A stretch of DNA of 64,000 bases from the NCBI RefSeq assembly GCF_949628215.1, contig NC_134280.1:6955795-7019794 (forward strand), given 5' to 3'. Position 1 is the first letter of the stretch. Each line of letters opens with the position of its first letter. This DNA comes from Phalacrocorax aristotelis (Eukaryota > Chordata > Aves > Suliformes > Phalacrocoracidae). The notes under the pieces were generated by a model. It saw nothing but the letters and a program-made list of their open reading frames with translations. It searched no databases and was not told the DNA's origin. Of this stretch, positions 1 through 12,106 are shown piece by piece. The position numbers were made by a program, and so were the translations under genes.

Positions 1-1950
1 GTTAAAAAGTCTTTAAAAACTGTAGCTGTGTTTGTGCTGTATCGTAAATAATCAAACTATTTATGTAACAACCATTTTCATTTGAGACCGTTGCATTTTA
101 GCTCTCTCATCATTAATAAGGGAACTACCAGGCAGACGTGACAAAAATCTAACAAAATTATGTCTATAATGAGCATTGATTTTGAAAATCAGTTTTTCAA
201 ACTAGATTCGACGGCAAAGAGGTTGTCTTTTACTTGAACTGGAGAGCGCTTAGCAGGATCCTATTTCTCATTGGGAACTTTAGAAGACAGCAATATAAAG
301 AGCAAACAATGAAGCAGACTCGCAGCTGCTTATACACAAAATCCAAATAAAGAGCTCTCCCACTAACTTCATAAAGAATGTTACACACGTGGGGCTCAAG
401 GAATCAAGTCCAAATACTAAGAGAAAGTGCTATTTCTAGGACAAAAGAAAAAAAAGGAAAGGAACCTGTATTTCTATGAGTTGTAGTAGTTGTACATATT
501 CACTGAGGTGAAGAGGGAGTAGTTCTTCCTTCAGACTTCTTACCGGTACATGATTATGCAATGATGTAATTAGACATTGATGAGCTTTAGTTTATTAGAC
601 CCACCTGGTGTGCAGGTTTGGTGTACGTTTCTTCCTTCCATGGTCACCCTTGGTTTTGATTCTTCTCAAATGTTTACATACACACCGGTACTAGTTTTAC
701 AGCGATAGAGAATAAACATACCTTGGAAAAAGATGATCTCTGTTTAAGTCTGATGATAACGGGGCTGGCTTCCACTTAACAGAAGTACTTATCTTGCTAT
801 CTAGCCCTCTGAGCGCTGCACTGTAGCAAGGAAAGCGCATCACAGCATAAGGACGATGCCTGAACACCACAAGCTTTCTGCATAATGGCACCCAGTTGCC
901 TTCCTTAGTATCGCATTGCATACCTGAAGCCAAAATACAAGCAATGACAGAGAGGACAACAAAAATCTATGCATCTTTGCCTCATAAAATAGATTTCAAA
1001 CAATTGCAATCAATATAAAAATATTCAGCCAGACTTTCCCCTAGTACAGAACAGCATCGCTTCGCTAGAGGTAGGCGTAAGAGCCGAGGGTCCGGCTGTG
1101 GTGTTGCTTCCACAGGATAGATGTTGCTCCCATTGCAGTTCGCTCCAGCGATGCTGCTCCAAGCATCAATCCCCCGCGCTTTCGTTGGGTATCGATTTTG
1201 CTGCTGCTGCCAATTTGCTATCCTAGTCCTTTGTGACGGTTCAATGCCACAGGTCCCGTGGAAAGAGCTGGCTGAGGAAGTGCTTTTTATTGCCTACAAT
1301 CAAACTTACATGCAGGGTCCAAGAAGTTACATACCGCTTAAATAAAGTACTATTAAAATCCTCTGTTCAAGTGGTGTGCACCCAGACAAATGATTATGAC
1401 AGGTCGGAAGGACTCACTTGTGAGATGAATTCTGATTTCCTTGGTAAAGTCTCATACAAGAAAAAAAAATTACTCTGTTAAAAATATACTACAAGTAACT
1501 GACTAATTTGTTTTTCTTTTTAGGTGACAAATTTAAATGTGTGGTTTAGTTTGATCAATAATCTAAATGTTTTCCTTCACCTTATTTCATGCAGAGTCTC
1601 TCCTGGTCTAAATGATGGTTTTTTAGTTTGTCTGTTACTGTTGATCCCTACAAGATGGTCTACTTTGTATTCTGTATAGCGTGCCCTCGTTCTGGCTGTA
1701 TATAAGCTTGGATTTATTGCTATGAGTTCAGTGGTTGGTGCTTTTGTAACTTAGCTGTAAGCCATGATTTTATTGCCATGTTATTTTTACTCAGCACTGT
1801 AGGCAATTAAAAGAAAACCCTACATGCTGTTTATTATAGAGTATGTGGAAATGATGTATGTATATACACTTAAATATGTGTACATATACAGAATATATGT
1901 GTACATGTATTTGTATGTAAATAAAGAGAGTTTGCTAAATCTGGCACTTG
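1..1950 (+). other. Possible 3' UTR / 3' flank of a plus-strand neighbour (NXPH2 expected by synteny)
   Basis: No coding exon is recognisable. From about 1500 the sequence is T-rich and ends at AATAAA (1920-1925) followed by a T/GT-rich stretch, as at a gene end. Other AATAAA hexamers occur near 346, 712 and 1336. In other vertebrates NXPH2 lies next to SPOPL in tail-to-tail orientation, so its 3' end would be expected on this side and strand. No neurexophilin coding sequence is in the window, so the assignment rests only on synteny and the poly(A)-like signals. Confidence 0.25.
1920..1925 (+). terminator. Candidate plus-strand poly(A) signal
   Basis: AATAAA lies in the context TGTAAATAAAGAG, with a T-rich and GT-rich region (TTTTTTTTGTTACTTTGTG) about 45 bases downstream. 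It would terminate a rightward transcript entering from the left edge of the window. Confidence 0.3.
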
Positions 1951-3519
1951 CTTATGGCATATTTGATTTTTTTTTGTTACTTTGTGTTTTTATATATATA
2001 CAAAAACAAGGCACTGCAACACATCACTGAATATTTTTTCCCAGCTGGAGTTTGCTTTCTTAGGAGATACTTAAGTGTGCACTGCAGTGAACTGCGCTAC
2101 AAGCCTCGGCAGACGGGGTTCAATAGCATTTCACGATTTGTGAGAAATGAAGTGCGTGTTTTGACAAAGACAACCATGAACTATTTAATAGTTGTGCAAG
2201 GTGCATTAAAAGCAGAGAGGTTAGTCTAAATTGGAAAGCATACAGCAGCTCCTCCCAAGCAGGAACGCGCTGGGAGACGTGGCAGCCCTTGCTCAGAGGT
2301 GGTCATCGAAACAGGAGCTGGATTCTGGCCCCGCGCAGACATCCTCTCGCTGTGCAGTGTCATCCCAGGCTGAGGTTTCCAGACCTCAGGAAGACAAACC
2401 CACACCTTGGACAAACAAACATTGCTCTGGAAACGTGGGGCCCCTGGGCCACGTGGGGATTCAGATGGAAAGGCTATTACAAATCAAGAGACAAGTATTT
2501 TAATAGGTTGAACACCCGAGCTTCTTGAACACTGAGAAGACATGCACCCAACTGGCAGCTTTTGACTTAAAACAACTCAAGCTCTCCAAGCAAGGCCCAG
2601 GCCGGTGCCACGCCGCCAGAGCAGCACTAGGTACAGGGAGCGGCAGAGAAACAGAGGCCATGGGAGCAGGAGGGGAGGGTTAACCCAGACCATGTCAGTC
2701 CTGCCACCCTGGGACACAGCTGCGACCGCCTGCAGCCCATCCTGCAGCAGAACATTGGGAAGAGCTGTTACCTCTCACCTGTAAGTCCCCCCAAGGAGCT
2801 TTCCTGCCCCCAGACCTCCTAATGATCGAGGAGCAACCATCATCAAACCCGCCTGGCTCCCTCCACACCCAGTTTGGCGAAAGCCAGGGTTTGCTGAAAG
2901 ACAAAAGCAACGGCACAGAGGGCCCGCGCACCCAGAGGAGGCTGCCTCTGGAGACTTAGCGTTTGCTTTAACGTAGCCCAAACGTTTTCCCAGGGAGAAG
3001 CGAACCCACAACAGCAGCATCTGCCCAGCATTCTGCTGCTCTGGTGCTGGGGCGATGGGAGAGGCTTGGACCGCTGTCCTCGCACCGAGCCCTGGCACAA
3101 GGCGGCAGCAGGAGGGGAGGGAGGCAGCCTTGGCACCAAAGCCCATCATCCCAGAGGACTCCCCACCACGCTTTTTCCAATCACAATACTTGAAAAATAC
3201 TTAAAAGCATTACCTTTTTTCAGATCAATAGTGAGAAAGTCACCACAAAAAAGCACTTACAATCTTATTGCAGTCAAAATCAGATCAAAAAGAAATTACT
3301 TACACCTAGCCAGGTATGCAAAATACAATCCAATGAAACAAAGAAAGTGACAGACTTCATGAGGTCAAATTTCACACTGCCCGTGTAAACACAACTAAAA
3401 CTGATGTAATTTCACATGGAACAGGCCATATTTTAGAAAAGTTTCAAATTTCAGTGATTGTTCCTCTCATGACTCTTACTCAAAGGATTTTAAAATAAAA
3501 ATTGGGAAGATTAAGTACC
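1951..3519. other. Intergenic; GC-rich block, no gene recognised
   Basis: From about 2230 to 3180 the base composition becomes GC-rich, with several overlapping short open frames on both strands and no recognisable protein, splice structure or repeat tail. It could be a decayed repeat or an ordinary high-GC patch. The stretch 3180-3520 is AT-rich and featureless. Confidence 0.4.
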
Positions 3520-4382
3520 ATTTGTTGATCTGCTGGAGGGCAGGAAGGCCCTACAGAGGAACCTGGGCAGGCTGGATCGTTGGGCCAGAGTCAACAGTAT
3601 GAGATTCAACAAGGCCAAGGGCCGGGTCCTGCCCTGGGGTCACACCAACCCCAGGCAACGCTCCAGGCCTGGGGCAGAGGGGCTGGGAAGTGCCAGGGGG
3701 GAGAAGGCCCTGGGGGTGCTGGCTGACAGCTGGCTGGGCATGAGCCAGCAGTGCCCAGGTGGCCAAGGAGGCCACCAGCCCCCGGGCTTGTGTCAGCACT
3801 GGTGTGGCCAGCAGGAGCCGGGCAGGGATGGGGCCCCTGTGCTCGGCCCTGGGGAGGCCCCACCTCGAATGCTGGGCTCAGGTTTGGGCCCCTCAGGACA
3901 AGAAGGCCCTTGAGGGGCTGGAGCGTGTCCAGAGAAGGGCAGCGGGGCTGGGGCAGGGTCTGGAGCACAAGTGTGCTGGGGGGCGGCTGAGGGAGCTGGG
4001 GGGGTTTAGCCCAGAGAAGAGGGGGCTGAGGGGACACCTTGTCGCTCTCTGCAACTGCCTGACAGGAGGCTGTAGTGAGGCGGGGGTCGCTCTCTTCTCC
4101 CTAGTAACAAGTGATAGGATGAGAGGAAATGGCCTCAAGCTGCACCAGGGGAAGTTCAGGTTGGACATTAGGAAAAAATTCTTCACCGAAAGGGTTGTCA
4201 GGCATTGGAAGAGGCTGCCCAGGGAGGTGGCTGAGTTTCCATCCCTAGAAGTATTTAAAAGAAGGGTAGATGTGGTGCTTGAGGATATGGTTTAGTGGTG
4301 GGCTTGGCAGTGATAGGTTAGCGGTTGGACCTTATGAACTTAAGGGTCTTTTCCAGCCTACATGATTCTACGATTCTATGAT
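3520..4382 (+). mobile_element. CR1 LINE, 5'-truncated, plus strand
   Basis: Frameshifted reverse-transcriptase C-terminal sequence runs through the element: a piece near RFNKAKGRVL (3602 on), then [19 protein letters not shown] and [15 protein letters not shown] segments to about 4295. This is followed by the CR1 3' UTR and the terminal repeat ATTCTACGATTCTATGAT at 4364-4382. The 5' end is truncated, as usual for CR1. The segment from about 3890 to 4050 is closely similar to the copy at 28892-29390, so both belong to the same, relatively young subfamily. The element is not functional. Confidence 0.9.
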
Positions 4383-7300
4383 TTTCAGGAAGTGTTCCAA
4401 GTGGGCAATAATGACTTACTACTGCAGAACTTAATCTGAAAGTTTTTAGTAGGCATACTTCAATCCAAATCGCAACAGCATAGTTTTGCATGCATTTATA
4501 TCGATGTAAATATGTATTTAAGCTCCTTACTAGACACACTTCCTACTGTTCTCCCCATCCCATGGATATACATATAGAAATCCCAGTAAACAGCTAATTC
4601 AGGATACACACATAAGCACTGGCTTTCTGTCCTTAGACCGCCCACCGGACAGTTCCGCGGGAACCCCGATCATTCAGGTTTTTCTTCTTTAATCATTTCA
4701 AGTTGAACAAGGAAGTAACTTAGTTTGGTTTTTCTTTTCCCCTCAAGAATTTCATCCGTTGGATCCTCGGCCTCTCAGTCATCGCCGTGCCAGCGATATT
4801 GCGCTGGGACCCGGGGCTCTCTGCCCGCCTCGCCTCCTGCACGCCAATTCCCAAGCTCGAGCTTGTACTACACTGGCAAGCAAGACAGGAGAAAGGCAAA
4901 AAGCCGCGAGTTGTTTGCTGTGAGCTCCCTGGGGTTGCTACATTTTCTTTTTAGGGAGAATTTACCGGGCAGTGCTGAAAGAGCAAACCCCTGAATAATC
5001 CCAATGCAGCTGGAAAAACTCTCATAGCAGCTAGGCGAAGGTGCTCAGTGCAAATCAGCATCCTGTGCTGCCTTTGTTAATTGTAATTCAAGGACATTAG
5101 AACTTGCTATTTGTTTTATGCTCTGTTGACCAGCATAATCTGGATAATGTTTTATTTATAGTACAATAATGATTCGTCATTACCACTGTCCCTGTTCAAA
5201 TATGCACAGTTAAAAAGACAATAACAATTCACATATACTAAGTAGCTCAATGAAATACACATCCATCAAGTAGATTTTTAGCTGTAGGGTGTCTCATTTG
5301 AAAAACTAGACTTTGCCATTCCCATCTGTCTCTCGTGAACACCTCTTATGTGCATCTGCCAGAAGCGGCTTCCTTCTTTGTTTTAAAACTAGCAAATAAA
5401 ATGACGTTTCTCACGTATTGGCTGTGCTTAGAGGATATTGCCTGTACTGTATTAGACAAAAACCTAGGAGTTAGTGTAACCCCCTCCGCAGGTTGATAAA
5501 ACCAAAAATCACAAATTTCTATCACATGCCTTGTGGATTTGGGTCTCTGGAGCCAGTGAACAGAAGCTAAACCACCTGTCAGCAGACTGGTCCCTATTGC
5601 CTACATAGCCCAGCCTGCCGCACACCGGCTCCACAAGAGAGGGATCCGAGGGACTGGTTTTATAGAAGAGTTGAATTGTCATGAAACATCCCACTTCACT
5701 CAAACCACACCTCACCTGGAGGGTTGTTGAGCACAGGTCTGCAAAAATCTGTTTGAATCTGCATTTAAAAGTGATGGAAACCAAACGGAGTCTGCTGGAC
5801 GCTGCCACCAGCACAGCAGCATCTTCCTGCCGAGACTGCTGCGACCGACCACATCACACAGCTCTCCAGCCCAAAATGCCTGTGGGCTTTCAGTCAGAAG
5901 CGATCCTCCAGCTGTGGGTACTCTCAAGCAAGAACCCCGGTCATCTAGACTAAATTTTGAAGGAAAAAAACCCACAAAAAATGCTTTTCCAAAGACAATT
6001 GAGTCTCCAGCTCAGCATAAATCCAGCACCAGCTGCAGCCCAATTAAAAAGCAATTATGTTCATGGGAAACCAGTTTACTCAGGGATAGAGAAGAAAAAA
6101 AAAATCTACCTACATGAACATTGGTAGGACTCTAAAACAAGGCTCCAAACGAAATACCAGCACCTTCCTATTCATCAGTAATGAAAGAGCCAAGCAGGTC
6201 AAACAGTATTTCTTGCACTGCCCCCTGGTTTTGCCCTAAAGTCAGAACAGAAAAAAAAAAAAGAAATCCACTAGTTCAGGGACTTAATATATTTTCTTCA
6301 TCTTATGAGAAATGCACATCTGTAATTCCTCACCCTGACATGGGAAGCTAAATTCTTCGAGGGTACAGAGATGATGAGCATTCTTTTGCTGAAGTCAAAA
6401 GGCTCAACTCCCTTTCTTAAGTAGAAGGAGCGGAGCCATGTGGGAAGCCGGGCTGGCATGCGGCGAGACTGCGATGCCTTTTGGCTTGTCAGAAGGCAGC
6501 AGGCAGGGTGCGGGGGTCTCGCCCAGAGCTGGGCTGTCAGCAGGGCACAGGACACCGTGGGACGCAGCCTGACTGCAGCAGTCGAGCACAGCCGCAACGA
6601 AGGAGCAACAGCGTGAGATCTGCTTCAGAAACATTTTCTCAGACATCCCACCACTCACCCTGCCCCTCCCACTTGAACTGTTGTCAGGAAAAAAAAGACA
6701 GTTTTATTACCAGCCTGATCCGACAAGCATCTCGCATTTCAGTCATCATCCTGCGCATCTGCCCTTGGCAGCTCTACATTTTAGCCACCTCAGATGCAAA
6801 TCCTGTTTCTCTATTCTCTTGCCTCATTCCCAGACAGTGCGTGGCTCTTCCATCATTATGCAGTCAATTAAGCTTTGGCCACCTTATCTTAACAGCTCCA
6901 AATAAGCTGGTGATCTTCCTGAAAGGTGGTACATTATAATTGGTTCCAAACCAGCAAGAAAGAGGATAGGGAAATATGAGACTTGGATGTTATTTGAATT
7001 AGCCCTGAAGTTAAAAATGGCCAAAAAAAACCCCAAAGTTATTGGGGTGTTTGTTTAGATCTTCTAGTGTTGGCCAGGTTTGTATCAGCTCGTACAGCCA
7101 GGAAGCAAGACTCGGGATGTTTTGTTCTAGAGATCGTACAGGTAAGCGATGCTGCCAGCTCCCAGATGCAGGCGATGAAATAGATCCACTGTGCTCCCTA
7201 GCACAGAGCCGCATCGCGGGGGAGGGTAATGGGTGCAGAAGCCTGGCAGAGGGCACACTTCGGGTGTGCTCTATAGGTGTGTCTATTATACATAACCTCA

Positions 7301-10300
7301 ACAGTTTTTCAGTCTACAGCTCAGTCCCAGGCAAGCTCAAAGCAAACAGCTCGCTCTTCCTTCCAGCTGGGACTCGGGAACACCCCAGTAGGTTTCTTGC
7401 ATTGCTGTGATCCTCATTTCATCCCTATGAGGAGAGTGATAAACACCTAAGCAGCCACGAGAGCCAGGTCTGGATAAATGTCCTGGCTACGAGTTTGTAG
7501 GTGGGTGGACAATTACATCCACATTTCAAAGGCCCCTGAAGAAATGCAACTCACTCCAAGCTCCTGTAGGGAATAACAAAGCTATCTCCTCGCAGGAAAG
7601 GATTTCAGGCTCTCCACCCCAGTCAAAGTGCCCCGGCTCAGAGGTGGGGTGGAAGCCAGGCTGCTGCTCCCCGCAGCACGCAGACTTCCACGGGCGCAGG
7701 GAGTGGGCGGCGGTGCCGACCGGGGGACCCCACCGCAGGAGCCAGCACAGCTCCCCCGGGTCAAGCTCTGGGCGTTCCCCCAGGGACGTGGCAACAGCAG
7801 CGTTACCTGCTACAGTTACGTGCCTAACAAGTCACATTATTTCCTTCTAGTCTGGTCTTAAAAAAAAACATTTAAAAATCAGTTCAGGTTTTCGAAATGT
7901 GTCAAGGTGGTATTCTTGAACATGAGCACGTGGGTTTCAGCCAAGTATGAGAACCGATCAGTGAGGAGCCTTCAGTCTATTCTTAAGCCAACAGTATTTA
8001 CTGTTCCACCACCTTTTCTTTTAAGGTGTTATCTGAGGCAGATGCCGCAAAGGCAGGCGATGCTGAGCAGACCTGCACTGCTAACCTGGGATCCCAGCAC
8101 AGAATATTCAACACAGATTTCTGAGCAGGTAAACCAAAGGATTAAAAATATTTCAAGTTGCCATACTGAAGATAAGAAGCCTATTTATTATATAGTACTT
8201 AAGACTACTTAATTCCCATCCACTTCTCATGTCGGATATATTAAACTGTAGCATTTCTGACTTCAATCACTGAAGATTTGGATTAGCCCGAGTACTCTGG
8301 GAAAACAAGACGCCTACTCACCCGAGCCTCCTGGAGCCAGTGCCATTCAGGGCAATTGCCCTGTCCTGTGGGAATACCCTCTCTTCCACTTCCTTCTCCT
8401 GGTTTTAAAGTAAATACACCACAGGTACTGCATGCGCCGTGTTTTGCCACAGCCAAGCACAACCTGACTGTTCAAAGTAAAAATGGCACCACAGATGAAC
8501 TGTGTCCAAGGCCAGTCCAGACCCAACTCAGCCAAGCTTATCGGTGTGTCAAGGCATTAAGGGGCACTTATTTTATCCAGCAAAAGGAGCTGAGAGAGAA
8601 AAATGTTTTGATTCACATCAGCTATCTTTAAAACAAGCAGAGGCCCTTATTTAAAATACGAGTATTGGATTGTGTTGCCAGAAGCAGATTAATTGCAGCT
8701 TCCAGGAAAAACTCTGAGCTTATTTCACATTGACTTTTATTCCCACTTGAATTAAGTTCCTTATGTTACACCAACTCATTTGAATTTTTTGAATTGGTTT
8801 TGCATAGTATCATTTACTGATGTACTATCTTTAATTACATAACACACATACACTCTCCAACTGCATTATTAATGAAAGTGTTTTTAATTAAATGGCTCTC
8901 AGCATAATATTCAGTCATTAATTTCACATGCTCAGGATGTGGAGAGATTCTGTTCTGATGGTCTGGGGAAACTTTGTACTTTAGATGAGGGATACTTCCA
9001 AAGTGATAGTTTTAGAGTGAAGTTGAAAATCATTATGAGCACTGAATTACCCTCTCAGCAGCTGGTACCACAGTTCTGCTCTACTGGGTATTATCTATTC
9101 TTCAGCTCAAGTGCTCCTTTTGCTCTGTCATGCTTCATCACTGATAATTTTCAGATGCCTCTCACTGGATTCACATATATCCCAGGGTGAATAATATCAG
9201 AGTTACCTTTTAGGAAGAGTTTATACTTAGACAACGGCACTAAGGCTGCACCCTCTACAAGAAAGAGCTCTGCACTCCCCTTTCCAACGATGTCACCCAC
9301 CTGCCTCCACTCAAACTTTCAGTGCTCTTTGAAGTGACAAAGGGCATTCATGCTCTTGGGGACTGGGATTTTTTTTGCCCATCCACCAGACAGAGGCACA
9401 GACACACTAGTACATCACACAGGCTTTGCTGTAACACATCCTTAGTGCTCACCTGCTGCAAAGATAGCCAATTATGGCCAAGAGACAAAAGAACAGCATT
9501 AAAATATTCCCCCCCCCCATTCTAGCACCAATCTACCATTGCCTTATTCAAGGCAAGCAGACTTCTCCAGCCCAGCCTGAGAAAGAAGCCCACCCAAGCA
9601 GTCCTGTACAAGCTTTTCCTTTCCACAAAGCCTCCAGAGAGGATTTATTTTCACCTCAGTTTATGCCTTTATTTATTGATCAGAAATAAACCCCTACTTC
9701 TTAAAAAAACACCTTCTAGGACAGCATTTTCCAGGGACATTTTGGAAGTCTTAGAAGAAATTTTTCTGTCTTTCTAGAAGAGCTCAAAGGAATAAGAGTA
9801 ATGAGGTTACATACCACTGTACGCATCTGACCCGTGAATTTTGTGGTAAGTTTGCCCACCTTCCCCAAGGAGATCTGGGACTCTTGCCATCAAATTAGTC
9901 CCTAGGCAATTAAGTCCTAGCAACAAAGTTCTGGACTTTTGTTTTTGAGTAACAAAGTCCTCTTAGAGGACAACTGTCCTCTAATTTCTTAGGCTTAAAA
10001 GCCCTCTCCCAGTGCTAACGCACACGAGGAGAGGAGCAGGTCTTCTGAAAGCACAGCATCTTACAGGATTACATCTTACCTACCCGTCCCTCTCTGCTGT
10101 AATGCTCACGCTTTGGATTCCTCTCTGCTATGCTGCCCTACGGCTGCTCTCCTCTTTGAGCTCGAGGCTGGCCCTTCCAGCTCTGCTCCTGCAGCCTAAC
10201 TGCAGCGAGATACCTGCCACGAGCTCTCGCAGTCTCCCCCTCACTCCAGCTGAGCAAAGAAAACCTTGTGAAGAAAACGACAGGGAGAGTGTAAATTAGA

Positions 10301-11667
10301 GTAAATGCTCAGAAACCTTCTGTCAGTAAGATGATAGGTCGTTTACTTCCTTGGGAACTAAAAGGACTTCACCTAGCAAGTTCAAAACCTCACTAAAAGT
10401 CATAGCGAGACTCATCTGAGTCACCACGTTTCAGCGCTCTGACTGGAGAAAAGGCGTCAGGGCAGACCACGGCTAGCTCTGGGCTAGCAGCGGCAGAGCC
10501 TGTATTTACAAAGCCTCACCATTAAAGAGGATTGCTTCACAGCAGGGGAAAGAAAGAGTGAACATAAAATTTAATAAAAACCTACTATGTCAAAAAGATA
10601 CTAGACATGGACCCGCAGTGCATTTCAAATGGATTTTAGAGAAGAGAAATAACTATTTTTACATGACAAGACTAATAACAACATATGCCCCCATTCCTAG
10701 CATTTCATGTCTACATAAAACATTGCACCATAATGAAGATAATTGAAAGTATGAATTTCATCAATATTTAATTAGCATTTGGTACTAACTCATTATTTTG
10801 GTACAATTAATTTGACAGCTTGCGGTGTGGCCTGCAGAGATTTCCTTCTAGGGAGTTTTTTTTATTGGTGGGACATACGTAACACGCGACATGCGCACCT
10901 TCCCTGAGGCTTCTAGAGGACTATGAAATATGGAGAATATGACTGACATTTTAATCTACTGCAGGATGCAAAAGAATAATTCTGAAGCTCAAAACACGCA
11001 CATGAATTTGGCTATTGCATTTTCAGAATAAGGGATGGTGGACTTCTACTAAACTTAACGTTTTTAGAAAACAAACTGTACCATCATCACACCTGCCTTT
11101 TTCTCATTGAATCCCATGGCTTACATACCCAGTGATAATTCAAGAAACCAAACCAGCAGTGCCTTAGGATAGCAGTTTGAAACCTCTGCAACTAACAATT
11201 TTAAGATGATTCCCCATAAATGTGTGGAAATCTCTATAAAAAAGTAGGTTTTCAGATGATCACTGAATATGAGGACTCCTGATGACTGGGATATACTTTA
11301 CAACAGCAGGTAGACAAAGGACAGAAGATGCTTCAGTCATTTCGTCAGCCTGACTTAAAATTACTTTAAAGAGCTGTTAGTAGCAGACATGATGCAAAGT
11401 GCAGTTTTCTTTCTACATCGTTAGAGCAGCGCTCCCCACCCAGAGGAGACTCCAGTTAGTAAGTGGGGTATTGCCACCATGAAGGAAGAGACGCAAGGAA
11501 GTAGCCCAACAGTCCTGACTGAATTTGAAAATACGCTGCTTCTATGCCCAGATATTAAATGAAGTGCTTGGAGAGATCCCGAGCATGCTGCACGCAGGGA
11601 TTTTCTGAACTACCCTGAGTCAACACATTTCCAGAAATGGAGAGCAGCCATTGAGAGTAGCAGGCAT
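4383..11667. other. Intergenic; AT-rich with GC patches and some conserved-looking segments
   Basis: No gene or intact repeat is recognised. GC-rich patches lie at about 4630-4900, 6420-6600 and 7610-7810. Long AT-rich segments with homeodomain-like TAATTA/ATTA motifs occur near 5080-5200 and 8640-8940 and resemble vertebrate conserved noncoding elements. A 10-bp C run lies near 9510, and a compact inverted repeat at 9957-9971. Short open frames in this stretch have no family resemblance. Confidence 0.5.
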
Positions 11668-12106
11668 GAAAACGATCTGAGGGCTGGAGCACCTCTCCTT
11701 TGAAAAAAGGCTGAGAGAGTTGGGGTTGTTCAGCCTGGAGAAGAGAAGGCTGTGGGAGACTTTATTGCTGCCTTTCAGTACTTAGAAGGGGACTATAGAA
11801 AGGAGGGGGACACTCTCTTTAGCAAGGCCTATTGTGACAGGACAAGGGGTGATGGTTTTAAACTAAAGGAGGGGAGATTTAGACTGGATATAAGGAAGAA
11901 ATTGTTTACACTGAGGGTGGTGAAATGCTGGCCCAGTTGCCCAGAGAGGTGGCCGATGCCCCAGCCCTGGAATCATTCAAGGCCAGGCTGGATGGGGCTC
12001 TGAGCAACCTGATCTAGTTGGGGATGTCCCTGCTCCCTGCAGGGGGGTTGGACTGGATGGCCTCTAAAGGTCCCTTCCAACCCAAACTATTCTATGATTC
12101 TGTGAT
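11668..12106 (+). mobile_element. CR1 LINE 3' fragment, plus strand
   Basis: The element starts at AGGGCTGGAGCACCTCTCC-type sequence and carries the last part of CR1 ORF2: FIAAFQYLEGDYRKEGDTLF, then a [16 protein letters not shown] segment. It ends with a CR1 3' UTR (GGTTGGACTGGATGGCC and GGTCCCTTCCAACCC) and the tail TTCTATGATTCTGTGAT. A frameshift or deletion breaks the reading frame after the LRVVKCW segment. It belongs to a different CR1 subfamily from the copies at 3.5 and 28.9 kb. Confidence 0.92.

Noticed and set aside
3599..4295. Several overlapping open frames up to 178 codons
   Set aside because: They are broken pieces of CR1 ORF2 and its antisense, not host genes.
6481..6939. 152-codon plus-strand frame
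   Set aside because: There is no recognisable domain, and the frame crosses GC-rich and AT-rich sequence without codon bias. A chance frame is more likely.
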